Assembly: GCA_029202485.1 (NCBI GenBank)
Contig: CP119313.1
Coordinates: forward strand, 992,001-1,056,000
DNA: 64,000 bases
From: Candidatus Pedobacter colombiensis
GTDB taxonomy: Bacteria > Bacteroidota > Bacteroidia > Sphingobacteriales > Sphingobacteriaceae
Reading direction: 5' to 3'
Shown here: positions 28,701 through 36,672 of the stretch, in pieces
Layout: each line of letters begins with the position of its first letter
How positions within the stretch are numbered: position 1 is the first letter of the stretch
Notes under the pieces: generated by a model
Seen by the model: the letters and a program-made list of their open reading frames with translations, nothing else
The model's database searches: none
Told to the model about the DNA's origin: nothing
Translations under genes and position numbers: made by a program

Positions 28701-28904
28701 TTGCTCTTCGAGTGGGATAACCACACTATTCAGTACCACATCGGCATTCGCACCTTGATAAGAAGCTGATACCTGTACTGTTGGTGGTGCAATTTCCGGA
28801 TATTGGGATACGGGTAAGGTAATTAAACCCAATACCCCGAGTATTACAATGATAATGGATATTACCGTTGATAAAACTGGTCTTTCTATAAATTTCTTAA
28901 ACAT
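25728..28904 (-). CDS. RND multidrug efflux transporter, HAE1 family
   Basis: The 1058-residue inner-membrane pump has the AcrB/MexB layout: twelve membrane helices and two large periplasmic loops. The proton-relay Asp pair is in GIVVDDAIVVVE (helix 4), and the partner Lys is in GLLAKNAILIVEF (helix 10). Length and motifs fit hydrophobic and amphiphilic drug exporters rather than heavy-metal pumps. It lies between the membrane-fusion and outer-membrane genes. Substrates cannot be deduced. Confidence 0.96.
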   Translation of the reverse strand: MFKKFIERPVLSTVISIIIVILGVLGLITLPVSQYPEIAPPTVQVSASYQGANADVVLNSVVIPLEEQINGVEDMTYMISSASNDGTATITINFKLGTNPDLAAVNVQNRVARASSLLPAEVTRAGVTTAKKQASNVLIFGIYSDSASYDQKFLQNYANINLIPQIKRVNGVGDASAFGLMDYTMRIWLKPDVMATYGLVPNDVSVALAEQNIEAAPGQFGEQGDQSFQYVLKYSGRLKNETEFSNIIIRTAANGQLLRLKDVARIELGAQSYSSSVRFNGKPALGIAINQTAGSNAKDVIESSIKILDQASLSFPKGVHYTSLVNVNDFLDASIEKVIHTLIEAFILVFIVVFIFLQDFRSTLIPAISVPVAIIGTFFFLSLFGFTINLLTLFALVLAIGIVVDDAIVVVEAVHAKLDHGYTSAKKATVDAMEDITGAIISITLVMAAVFIPVSFIQGSSGVFYKQFGLTLAIAIILSAINALTLSPALCALLLKPHPEDLGKPKNFMKRFYAAFNASFDAMTTRYKRSVSFLARRKWIAGAGIALFAVVLVWMMNTTPKGFVPNEDLGTIMSDISLPPATSQEQTAIVIKQIDSIAHTIPEIKNSLTVVGRSMISGTGSSYGMVIGKLVPWNERKRDVKAIIGELFAKTANIKGARVIFFAPPTIQGFGTSGGFEFQLQDKTGGDINKFNTIGNEFLAALSKRKEIQYASTSFNPNFPQYQIDVNVATVKQAGLSVSDVLGVLQGYYGGVYASNFNKYGKQYRVMYQADAPYRANQETLNSIYVRNSSGQMAPISNFITLKKVYGPQAISRFNLFTSISVTGSPNAGFSSGDALKAVQEEAAIHLPAGYGYEFSGLSREEMSSGSQTIYIFLLCVIFVYFLLCAQYESYILPLAVLISLPIGLAGVFIFDKIFGVDNNIYTQITLIMLVGLLAKNAILIVEFAVDRRRKGMSIVSAAISGATARLRPILMTSFAFILGLLPLMLSTGVGAAGNKSIGTGAVGGMLIGTIFGIFVIPTLFIVFQSLQESVSKKSPFDEGYGPIEETIAFPEVDTREH

Positions 28905-28936
28905 ATATTCTATTTCAGCAGGTTGTAAAAACCAGA

Positions 28937-30106
28937 TTATTTATTGTTAAGGTCGGCATAAACTGAATCTGCATTTTTCTCTTCAGGTTTAATCTCTGCA
29001 CCATCTTTCAACGATTGGAAGCCTTCCAGTACGATTTTATCACCGGCTTTTAGTCCTTTGGTTACTACATAGAAGTTACCTTTAGTTAATTCCATGACTT
29101 CAATTTCAGTGTTTTTAACCAACCCTTTGTCGTCCAATACATACACGAATTTTTTACCTTGTAAATCGATAGTAGATTTTTGAGGGATAAGGATTACATT
29201 TTCCAGGTGTTGAGGAATGCGTACGGATGCACTTGCACCGCTTCTTAAAAGGTTTACCGGGTTTGAAAATGTAGCTCTTAAGCTTGAAGAACCTGTGCCT
29301 GTATTGATCAATCCATTTATAGATTGTACTTTACCATTTTCTGCATAAGTTGTTCCATCGGCAAGTACCAGTGAAACAGCCGGTATGTTTTTCAGCTTTG
29401 CTTCCAGATTTGCCCCTTTATATTGACGGGAGAACTCTAAAAGTTGTTTCTCATTTAAAGAGAAGTAAGCATATACTTTAGATATGTTAGAAACTGTTGT
29501 TAGTGGACTGGCACTGCTGCTGCTTACCAAACTTCCTGTTTTAAAGGGAATGCTTCCAATTACTCCGTCAACCGGGCTGGTGATGTGGGTGTAGCCCAGA
29601 TTTACTTTTGCATTTACCAGCTCTGCTTTGGCTTGTGCCAATGCTGCTTTTCTGCTTTGCAGGGTTAGGATGGCTGCATCAAGGTCATATTTGCTGATGA
29701 TGTCTTTTTCTACCAGTGGTTTTGTTTTGTTAACTTGTAGTTGTGCAGCATTTACATCAGCCTCGGCACTGCTTATTGCAGCTGCTGCGGTTCTAACCTG
29801 CTGTTCGTATTGTGGAGCATTGATGTTAAAAAGCGGCTGACCTTTTTTAACGGTGGCACCTTCATCAACAAATATTTTTTCAATAAAGCCGTCAACTTTC
29901 GGTCTGATGTCTATATTCTGAATCCCTTCTAACGTTGCTGGGTAGTCTGTTTCTAAGGAGGTAGATTGGGCGGTTAAGGCAACAACAGGATAGACTTGTA
30001 CCTGAGGGGCAGGTGGACCGGCCTTTTTCTGATCGCCATTTCCACATGAAGCAATGATCAATAATGCAGGAAGTAATAAATAAAGAGAATGGATTCTAGT
30101 TTTCAT
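28937..30106 (-). CDS. RND membrane-fusion (periplasmic adaptor) lipoprotein
   Basis: The 389-residue protein begins with a lipoprotein signal (Cys in IIASC near 21). The adaptor order follows: a beta-barrel/lipoyl half (GFIEKIFVDEGATVKKGQPLF), a coiled-coil hairpin (about 95-165), the second lipoyl half (ITSPVDGVIGSI) and a membrane-proximal domain. It links the inner-membrane pump and the outer-membrane channel. It starts 18 bp after the TetR regulator and ends 32 bp before the pump gene. Confidence 0.95.
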   Translation of the reverse strand: MKTRIHSLYLLLPALLIIASCGNGDQKKAGPPAPQVQVYPVVALTAQSTSLETDYPATLEGIQNIDIRPKVDGFIEKIFVDEGATVKKGQPLFNINAPQYEQQVRTAAAAISSAEADVNAAQLQVNKTKPLVEKDIISKYDLDAAILTLQSRKAALAQAKAELVNAKVNLGYTHITSPVDGVIGSIPFKTGSLVSSSSASPLTTVSNISKVYAYFSLNEKQLLEFSRQYKGANLEAKLKNIPAVSLVLADGTTYAENGKVQSINGLINTGTGSSSLRATFSNPVNLLRSGASASVRIPQHLENVILIPQKSTIDLQGKKFVYVLDDKGLVKNTEIEVMELTKGNFYVVTKGLKAGDKIVLEGFQSLKDGAEIKPEEKNADSVYADLNNK

Positions 30107-30124
30107 ATTTATATATCGTAGTGT

Positions 30125-30712
30125 TTAAGGGAATATAAGTTCAAATATTAATTGTTTTCGTTCCTCCATCAGGGCGGTGTAGTCGTCATCATTCATACCA
30201 AATAGTATTTTATTTAGGGGAGCGGTAACTAATGGGTAGGCCATTAGAGAAAAAAGATTGATGGTGAAATGTCTTGGGTTCATAGCTTTTATGGTTCCCT
30301 TTTCCATTTCCTGTTGTATCTCTTCTAAAAAAGCATTTACTTTTTGAGCTCTTGCTTTTTTTGCATTGATTACATCATGTCTGTTCATTTCTGTAATGAG
30401 AAACAGCTCGCGGTAGGGGAATTGCAGAGCCTCTTTAAGGAATACCGAAATGAGATTCTCAATTTTTTGTTTGAATGGCATATCAGATTCCATAACCTCG
30501 TCAAGCATTTTAAAGAGGGTATCCTGAGCCTCATTAAACACCTGATCAAATAAGGCATCTCTTGATCGGAAATAGTAGTTTACAAGCGTACGATTTACCC
30601 CGGCTGCATCCGCAATCTCTTGTGTAGTAGCGTGTAACTTGCCTTCGGCAAAAAAAAGACGCTTCGCAGTATTCTTAATTAATTGTTCAGTACCTGTGTC
30701 TCTGCTGGTCAT
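30125..30712 (-). CDS. TetR-family regulator of the efflux operon
   Basis: The protein (195 residues from the chosen start) has an N-terminal helix-turn-helix (TTQEIADAAGVNRTLVNYYFRSRDALF), with a variable C-terminal ligand domain. I start at the ATG at 30712; the longer frame would start with TTG at 30730, inside the promoter-operator region. It is the first gene of the efflux operon, so it probably represses itself and the pump until a ligand binds. A near-palindrome overlapping the expected start site supports this. Confidence 0.92.
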   Translation of the reverse strand: MTSRDTGTEQLIKNTAKRLFFAEGKLHATTQEIADAAGVNRTLVNYYFRSRDALFDQVFNEAQDTLFKMLDEVMESDMPFKQKIENLISVFLKEALQFPYRELFLITEMNRHDVINAKKARAQKVNAFLEEIQQEMEKGTIKAMNPRHFTINLFSLMAYPLVTAPLNKILFGMNDDDYTALMEERKQLIFELIFP

Positions 30713-30721
30713 TAAACTTGA

Positions 30722-30748
30722 GTTTGACAAAATTGTTAAACAAAAGTA
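30722..30748 (-). promoter_or_regulatory. efflux-operon promoter with overlapping TetR operator candidate
   Basis: On the minus strand TACTTTTG (30748-30741) matches the -7 consensus. Directly downstream, 30722-30741 (GTTTGACAAA / ATTGTTAAAC) is a 20-bp near-palindrome with 8 of 10 half-site matches, covering the predicted start site near 30734. A repressor bound there would block the operon. No clear -33 element is visible. Confidence 0.6.
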
Positions 30749-31069
30749 TTAATCCGGTGTTTATGTTAAAACATGGAAATGTAATGTTTAGGTTATGTTG
30801 GTTATTGTAACCAAATAATTGCAGAGAAATGGAGAGATCGACTTGTTGTATTGCAGGAGTCCTCATTTTGTTTAAGCTTAACTAATTGGAGGTGATAAGG
30901 TTGTTGTGATTATGTTTATTTGATATTGTGAATCGTTTAATTTAAAATAATTAAATTATTAATAATTTTAGTTTTGTTGTTCAATATTTATTGTACTATA
31001 TTTATATATTACAATTGTTTTTATGGAAGATACTTGTAGATAAATAAAGATAACAGAATTACACTGTTG
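30749..31069. other. AT-rich intergenic region, with one palindrome
   Basis: This 320-bp gap between two divergent genes holds no convincing reading frame or RNA gene. The only clear structure is a perfect 17-bp palindrome at 30798-30814 (TTGGTTA-TTG-TAACCAA), a possible operator. The right half is very AT-rich and may hold the promoter of the ORF6N gene, but no consensus box is evident. Confidence 0.5.
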
Positions 31070-31094
31070 AGGTAGTCGCAAAATGCGACCACCT
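31070..31094. repeat. inverted repeat before the ORF6N gene
   Basis: AGGTAGTCGCA (31070-31080) and TGCGACCACCT (31084-31094) are inverted copies with one mismatch around an AAA centre, with a perfect GTCGCA/TGCGAC core. It ends 19 bp before the ORF6N start codon, so it lies in the promoter or the mRNA leader. It could be an operator bound by the ORF6N protein or a mobile palindromic repeat. Confidence 0.7.
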
Positions 31095-31113
31095 TTCAAA
31101 TCAAACACAAGAC

Positions 31114-31662
31114 ATGGCAAAAGACAAATCAATCGTAGGTATACCCGATGAAGTCATCATCAATAAGATTATCATATTACGTGATAAAAAGGTAATGATT
31201 GATAGAGATTTGGCAGCGCTTTATGGGGTGACAACTAAACGATTGAATGAACAGGTAAAACGAAATCAGAAACGTTTCCCAGATGATTTCATGTTTCAGA
31301 TTACAAAAGAAGAAAAAGAAATGATAATTCTGAAGTTTTCACATCATGCTCCTATGAAATATTCAGCAGCGTTGCCTTATGTGTTTACTGAACATGGAGC
31401 GGTTATGCTTGCTAGTGTATTGAACAGTGATAAGGCAATCGAAGTGAATATTCAAATTGTAAGGGTATTTATTCAAATTAGACAGGTGCTATTAGACAAT
31501 ATAGAACTTCGTCTTGAGATAGCCTCCATCAAAAATAAAGTAGATAACCAGAATAAAAATATTGAACTGGTATTTAAATACCTGGATGAATTCTTAGAAA
31601 AGAAGGAAGACTCTCGTCCGGAGCGAAAAAGCATCGGTTATAGAATCGGTTCCAAAAAATAA
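31114..31662 (+). CDS. ORF6N-domain protein
   Basis: The 182-residue protein has an N-terminal ORF6N domain (about 10-95), recognisable by VMIDRDLAALYGVTTKRLNEQ, RNQKRFPDDFMFQ and ALPYVFTEHGAVMLASVL, followed by a helical, probably coiled-coil tail (about 110-170). ORF6N is a DNA-binding-type domain found in phage antirepressors and in many chromosomal genes of Bacteroidota; its host role is unsettled. The gene stands alone between the efflux operon and cmk in AT-rich DNA and may be of mobile origin, although no integrase or phage gene is near. Confidence 0.88.
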   Translation: MAKDKSIVGIPDEVIINKIIILRDKKVMIDRDLAALYGVTTKRLNEQVKRNQKRFPDDFMFQITKEEKEMIILKFSHHAPMKYSAALPYVFTEHGAVMLASVLNSDKAIEVNIQIVRVFIQIRQVLLDNIELRLEIASIKNKVDNQNKNIELVFKYLDEFLEKKEDSRPERKSIGYRIGSKK

Positions 31663-31674
31663 ACAAAAAGAAAG

Positions 31675-32352
31675 TTAAGGCAATTGCTGATGCACCATAT
31701 CCAGTGCAAAGTCAAGTTGCTCCGATTCTGTAAGATTAGTATTATCCAGGATAATCGCATCTTCAGCCCGGGTTAGTGGACTTTCCTCACGGGTAGTGTC
31801 TGCATAATCCCTATGCGCAAGATTCTCAAAAACATCTTCTAAACTCGTGGTAGTATCACCTTTACTTTGTAACTCCTTAAAACGGCGTTCAGCTCTTATT
31901 TTTGGATCAGCAGTCATGAAAAATTTAACCTGAGCATCAGGAAATACAGTCGTCCCGATATCACGTCCATCCATCACTATGTTTTTGGATTTTCCCATAC
32001 GTTGCTGCTGTCTTACCATTTCCTTACGTACCTGTTTGTTCGCCGAAACCTCACTCACATTCTCAGAAACCGGCATTTGCCTGATTTCTTCGGATACTTC
32101 TTCGCCATTAAGTGTAATGTGCGATTGGTAGTCCTGCGAGTGAAAGTTCAATTCTATCTGACCAAGAGCAGAGGTTACTGCTTCAGGATCATTTACTTTA
32201 ACATGATTACGAATAAAATATAAGGTCACTGCACGGTACATAGCGCCACTGTCAATATAAATAAAGCCTAACTTTTTAGCCAGTGCTTTGGCAAGGGTGC
32301 TTTTTCCACAAGATGAATAGCCATCTATAGCTACAACGAGGTTTTTTCTCAT
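31675..32352 (-). CDS. cmk: cytidylate kinase
   Basis: The 225-residue enzyme phosphorylates CMP and dCMP. It has the P-loop DGYSSCGKSTLAK (about 10-22), the substrate segment YIDSGAMYRAVTLYF, the VMDGRDIGTTVFP motif and the LID arginines in RAERRFKEL. The length is typical. It is divergent from arfB with an 81-bp gap. Its best promoter box implies an almost leaderless mRNA. Confidence 0.96.
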   Translation of the reverse strand: MRKNLVVAIDGYSSCGKSTLAKALAKKLGFIYIDSGAMYRAVTLYFIRNHVKVNDPEAVTSALGQIELNFHSQDYQSHITLNGEEVSEEIRQMPVSENVSEVSANKQVRKEMVRQQQRMGKSKNIVMDGRDIGTTVFPDAQVKFFMTADPKIRAERRFKELQSKGDTTTSLEDVFENLAHRDYADTTREESPLTRAEDAIILDNTNLTESEQLDFALDMVHQQLP

Positions 32353-32359
32353 AGGGCAG

Positions 32360-32367
32360 CAAAGTTA
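32360..32367 (-). promoter_or_regulatory. -7 promoter box of cmk
   Basis: TAACTTTG on the minus strand matches TAnnTTTG and ends 7 nt before the cmk ATG, so the transcript would begin at or next to the start codon. No -33 TTG is seen at normal spacing. Confidence 0.45.
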
Positions 32368-32421
32368 ATATTTTGGGGAATTGTTTAGTGTGAAATTTTT
32401 ATTAAATACTCAACATATGTT

Positions 32422-32429
32422 TATGTTTG
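32422..32429 (+). promoter_or_regulatory. -7 promoter box of arfB
   Basis: TATGTTTG fits TAnnTTTG and ends 4 nt before the annotated ATG, again predicting a leaderless transcript or a slightly later start. No -33 element is visible. Confidence 0.4.
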
Positions 32430-32433
32430 CACC

Positions 32434-32844
32434 ATGTTACCCACCAGAGAAGATATATTAAAAGCAGTTACATTCAAAACTTCACGTAGTGGGGGTAAAG
32501 GCGGACAAAATGTAAATAAGGTTTCCAGTAAGGTTGAATTGATCTTTAACATAGCTGAGGCATACTTTTTTACGGATAACGAGCGGACATTATTAACAGA
32601 GAGACTGGCAGGACGTATAGATCAGGAGGGGAATATTCATGTCGTGTCGCAGGAAGACAGAAGTCAGCTACTAAATAAGGAAAAGACGATTGCCAAGTTG
32701 ATCATTTTGCTTAAATCAGCTTTGCATGTACAGAAAAAGAGAAAAACTACCAAAATTCCTAAAGCTGTGATTAGAAAAAGGCTTGCCGATAAACAATCAG
32801 TATCCGCTAAAAAAGAATCGAGAAAACGCCCTCAGTTAGATTAA
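32434..32844 (+). CDS. arfB: ribosome-rescue peptidyl-tRNA hydrolase (ArfB/ICT1 family)
   Basis: The 136-residue protein has the release-factor-like domain with the catalytic GGQ at 23-25 (SRSGGKGGQNVNKVSSKVEL) and a Lys/Arg-rich C-terminal tail (about 105-136). In ArfB the tail threads into the empty mRNA channel of stalled ribosomes while GGQ hydrolyses the peptidyl-tRNA. It lacks the codon-recognition domain of RF1/RF2, so it is not a truncated release factor. It is divergent from cmk and convergent with the LpxR-like gene. Confidence 0.93.
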   Translation: MLPTREDILKAVTFKTSRSGGKGGQNVNKVSSKVELIFNIAEAYFFTDNERTLLTERLAGRIDQEGNIHVVSQEDRSQLLNKEKTIAKLIILLKSALHVQKKRKTTKIPKAVIRKRLADKQSVSAKKESRKRPQLD

Positions 32845-32866
32845 AATTAGCGTTGGCTAATGCATA

Positions 32867-33817
32867 CTAGTTAAAGCGATAAAATAGGCTGATCAATCCA
32901 TATTGATGTGCTCTCGCTGTACTTTTTACCTCTTTGGTTTTAAAGATCATTCCAAAATCAAAAGTAAACCGCTGTGAACTGTAATTGAAGCCGACCTGCT
33001 GAGCAAATACTATTGGCTTTATACCAAAAGTAATGGGATCATTGTTGTTAAACATACTGCCTTGAATAGTAGCATCATAAGCCACAAAGTTTAGTTGAGG
33101 CTTTGCATAAAAGAACACCTCTCTTTTTACCAGCGCTTTGGTTTTTGGATTATTCCCAATTACAGCATTGGTATAGGCAGAGTTGAAAAGCTGGTTAAGA
33201 CCACCCGCTCTAAATAAAATACCGGCACCGGCCCCACTAAATGTAGTTCCCGCATTGGCATAGCCCTCAAAAGAAAAATCTGTAGCAAGATTTGAAGAAC
33301 GGTGTAACAGTTTGGTATATTGAGCAGAAAGATTTAATGTTACTGCATTTTTGATCTGGTACTCCCAGCCTCCAAGTTCATAAAAGCCCGCTGTCTTGTG
33401 TAAGAATTCCTGTGCGTCTTCAGCAAGAGAGTTCGGACCTGTGGTACCAATTTTTGCACTCGCTTTTAAAATACTTTCGTTGCTATAAAACCAGTTCAAT
33501 GTCCCACCCACATATGAATAACCCGCAAATGGACGGTCTTGTCTGGCTGGATCCGGGGCGTATCCTGAGTACGGATTGTATATTTCCTGACCAACAGTAA
33601 TTTCGTAAGTCTTTTTTTCTAATCCTGCTTTTAAGGTTTGCTGGTCCAATGCCCTTCTAAAATTTATAAATAAACCATTGGTGTAATAGCGGTCAGAACC
33701 TTGGGCCAGGTATGAATCATTATCGCTGCGGAATCCAAATTCGTTTTTATAAGTCTGCCCATAAGAATTGATACTCAATAGGGAAATTGTAGTTAGGGCA
33801 AGAAGTAATTTTTTCAT
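32867..33817 (-). CDS. LpxR-family outer-membrane lipid A deacylase homologue
   Basis: The 316-residue protein has a signal peptide (1-20) and a family-typical start of the mature chain, FGFRSDNDSYLAQGSDRYYTNG, matching the LpxR (DUF2219) family with its N-D and Y-T-N-G residues near the active site. The rest has the alternating pattern of a 12-strand barrel and ends in Phe-Arg-Phe-Asn. LpxR removes 3'-linked acyl chains from lipid A in the outer membrane. Activity here is inferred, since many Bacteroidota homologues are untested. It is monocistronic. Confidence 0.8.
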   Translation of the reverse strand: MKKLLLALTTISLLSINSYGQTYKNEFGFRSDNDSYLAQGSDRYYTNGLFINFRRALDQQTLKAGLEKKTYEITVGQEIYNPYSGYAPDPARQDRPFAGYSYVGGTLNWFYSNESILKASAKIGTTGPNSLAEDAQEFLHKTAGFYELGGWEYQIKNAVTLNLSAQYTKLLHRSSNLATDFSFEGYANAGTTFSGAGAGILFRAGGLNQLFNSAYTNAVIGNNPKTKALVKREVFFYAKPQLNFVAYDATIQGSMFNNNDPITFGIKPIVFAQQVGFNYSSQRFTFDFGMIFKTKEVKSTARAHQYGLISLFYRFN

Positions 33818-33871
33818 CCGTCAATTGCTGGTTATGCTGTAAAGTTATCAGATTGGTATTAGTTTTAAAAG

Positions 33872-33902
33872 AAAAAGCGTTCAGAATTTCTGAACGCTTT
33901 TT
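33872..33902 (-). terminator. lon terminator
   Basis: Near-perfect 15-bp inverted repeats (33872-33886 with 33888-33902) are followed on the minus strand by T-rich DNA, about 30 bp after the lon stop codon. Confidence 0.88.
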
Positions 33903-33932
33903 AACTATTATTTTTTTCTGTCTGCTAAACAA

Positions 33933-36410
33933 TTAGCCATTGTCCGTAGCAGGTGTAATTTTAACGGTCAGATTTTGTGGATTTTTTACCTTCTCTTTAG
34001 TCAAAGCAAGATCGATCACCTCCTTCATTTCAGAAACATAATGGAAATGAAGATCCTTGATATAACTCTCATTGATCTCAAGAATATCTTTCCTGTTTGA
34101 TCTGCATAAAATGATGTCTTTTATATTCGCACGCTTTGCGGCAAGTATTTTTTCTTTTATGCCCCCTACAGGTAACACTTTACCTCTAAGTGTAATCTCG
34201 CCGGTCATCGCTAAATTAGATCTTACCTTACGTTGTGTAAAGGCCGACGTTAGCGCGGTAAGCATGGTTATACCTGCCGAAGGGCCATCTTTAGGAGTAG
34301 CGCCCGCAGGAACGTGAACGTGCACATCAAACTGATCAAACAAGGCATAATCAATCCCAAAAAGTTCGGCATGGGCGCGTAAATAAGCAAGCGCAATAAT
34401 GGCCGACTCTTTCATTACCTCACCCAGATTTCCCGTTAAGGTTAACTTTCCTTTACCCGGACTTAAACTGGCTTCGATAAATAAAATATCACCACCTACT
34501 TGTGTCCATGCCAATCCGGTAACAACACCGGCAACTTCATTCCCCTCATACAGATCTTTGTCGTACAATGGAGCACCTAAGATACGTTGAACATCATCCT
34601 GATTAAGGTTCGGATCATAGGTTTCTTCCATGGCAATTTTAGTTGCCACGCCTCTTACGAGTGATCCAATAGTTTTTTCCAGTCCGCGCACACCCGATTC
34701 CCTGGTATAATCCTCAATTACTTTTTCAATTAAAGCACCCTTTAAAGCAATGTCCTTAATTTTTACACCATGTATATCCCTTTGCTTAGGCAACAGATAT
34801 TTTTTAGCAATCTCTATCTTTTCTTCGATAGTATAACCATTTACCTCAATAATCTCCATACGGTCTAACAATGCCGGTTGGATAGTGCTGAGTGAGTTAG
34901 CGGTGGCAATAAACAAGATGTGCGACAGATCGTAATCCGTTTCTACATAGTGATCATTAAAAGCACTGTTTTGCTCAGGGTCCAATACTTCCAATAGGGC
35001 AGAAGAAGGGTCGCCTCTAAAATCTGATCCTACCTTATCAATCTCATCCAATACAAATACAGGATTAGAAGCACCTGCTTTTTTAATAGATTGAATGATA
35101 CGGCCCGGCATGGCACCAATATAAGTTTTTCTATGTCCACGGATTTCTGCTTCATCCCTTATACCACCTAAAGCCATACGTACATATTTACGGTTTAGGG
35201 CTTTGGCAATGGATTTTCCAAGGGAGGTTTTTCCAACCCCCGGAGGGCCTACCAGGCAAAGGATAGGAGCTTTCATATCGCGCTTAAGTTTCAGCACTGC
35301 TAAATACTCAATAATGCGCTGTTTTACTTTCTCCAGTCCAAAATGGTCTTTGTCAAGCACGCGTTGCGCACGTTTCAAGTCGAAATTGTCCTTGGTAAAA
35401 TCATTCCAGGGTAAGTCAAGCAACAGCTCAAGGTAGTTGATCTGTACCGAATAATCAGGAGCCGCAGGGTTCATGCGACCCAATTTCTCCAGTTCTTTAT
35501 TAAAGTGTGTGGCAACCTGAGGCTCCCATTTTTTCTTCTTAGCACGGCTTTCCAGGGCTTCATATTCCAGGTCTGTGGAGTTGCCTCCCAATTCTTCCTG
35601 TATAGTTTTTAGCTGCTGATTTAAGAAATAATCTCTTTGCTGCTTATCAAGGTCTACACGTACTTTGCTCTGAATTTGATTCCTCAGCTCAAGCATTTGA
35701 AGTTCAAGTGTCAGCAATTCCATTACCATCATTGCACGTTCGCGCAAATTTGTCATTTCCAGCATCTTTTGCTTATCAGCAACATCCGCATTCATATTTG
35801 AGGAGATGAAGTTGATCAGGAAAGAAGTACTTTCTATGTTTTTAAGCGCAATACCGGCTTCGCTGGGAATATTTGGCGATAACTGAATAATCTGGCTGGA
35901 CATCTCCTTAATAGAGGCCACTAGTGCTTTAAATTCTTTATCAGCTTTAAACTTGGATTCCTCAAACTTGCTGATGGTTACTTTTATATAGGGCTCAGAC
36001 TGTACCTCTTCCAATAAACGGAAGCGTTGCTTGCCTTGTATAATTACAGTAGTGTTGCCATCAGGCATTTGTAACATTTTAATGATATGAGCTACTGTAC
36101 CTACACTGTTTAACTGTTCAAATGTAGGATCCTCTATAGAAACATCGCGCTGAGAAACTACGCCAATGATTCTATCGCCCTTATAAGCTTCTTTTATTAG
36201 TTTTATGGATTTATCTCTGCCAACAGTAATAGGAATCACAACCCCCGGAAAAAGTACAGTATTTCTAAGTGGAAGAATAGGTAAAACCCCTGGAGTATCC
36301 TCGTTATTCATTTCATCTTCATCCTGTTGGGACATCAATGGAAAGAATTCAGTGTCTTCGTTTATGATAGGTAGTGCGTTGCTAAAATCGAATTGATCTC
36401 GTTTACTCAT
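33933..36410 (-). CDS. lon: ATP-dependent protease Lon
   Basis: The protein degrades misfolded and regulatory proteins in the cytosol. An N-terminal LON substrate domain (LPILPLRNTVLFPGVVIPI) precedes a AAA+ module with Walker A GPPGVGKTSLGKS and Walker B VFVLDEIDK, then a protease domain with the catalytic Ser in PKDGPSAGITM and the Lys in GGIKEKILAAKRA. I start at the ATG at 36410 (MSKRDQFDF); the frame is open to 36452, but the extra residues look non-homologous. It is a single-gene unit ended by a strong terminator. Confidence 0.97.
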   Translation of the reverse strand: MSKRDQFDFSNALPIINEDTEFFPLMSQQDEDEMNNEDTPGVLPILPLRNTVLFPGVVIPITVGRDKSIKLIKEAYKGDRIIGVVSQRDVSIEDPTFEQLNSVGTVAHIIKMLQMPDGNTTVIIQGKQRFRLLEEVQSEPYIKVTISKFEESKFKADKEFKALVASIKEMSSQIIQLSPNIPSEAGIALKNIESTSFLINFISSNMNADVADKQKMLEMTNLRERAMMVMELLTLELQMLELRNQIQSKVRVDLDKQQRDYFLNQQLKTIQEELGGNSTDLEYEALESRAKKKKWEPQVATHFNKELEKLGRMNPAAPDYSVQINYLELLLDLPWNDFTKDNFDLKRAQRVLDKDHFGLEKVKQRIIEYLAVLKLKRDMKAPILCLVGPPGVGKTSLGKSIAKALNRKYVRMALGGIRDEAEIRGHRKTYIGAMPGRIIQSIKKAGASNPVFVLDEIDKVGSDFRGDPSSALLEVLDPEQNSAFNDHYVETDYDLSHILFIATANSLSTIQPALLDRMEIIEVNGYTIEEKIEIAKKYLLPKQRDIHGVKIKDIALKGALIEKVIEDYTRESGVRGLEKTIGSLVRGVATKIAMEETYDPNLNQDDVQRILGAPLYDKDLYEGNEVAGVVTGLAWTQVGGDILFIEASLSPGKGKLTLTGNLGEVMKESAIIALAYLRAHAELFGIDYALFDQFDVHVHVPAGATPKDGPSAGITMLTALTSAFTQRKVRSNLAMTGEITLRGKVLPVGGIKEKILAAKRANIKDIILCRSNRKDILEINESYIKDLHFHYVSEMKEVIDLALTKEKVKNPQNLTVKITPATDNG

Positions 36411-36672
36411 TAAATAAGTCTTTCTTAAATAAAAACGACAATCTGACAGCATGTCGTTTAAAAATTATTAATTGTATGCTACTGGTATATTTTCAACTCC
36501 TGTGCCAAAATGAAATTGTCGGCCTTTCCCTGTTAAAAAGTCATGCCTCAATAATAATTAATTAATAGATCATAATTTGAATTATTTAGCGTTTAAGTTA
36601 GATATTTGCAAATGGTATGATAGTTGTCTATATCTAACCTTTTAAATACATTTATATTTTAAACAAAAGTTA

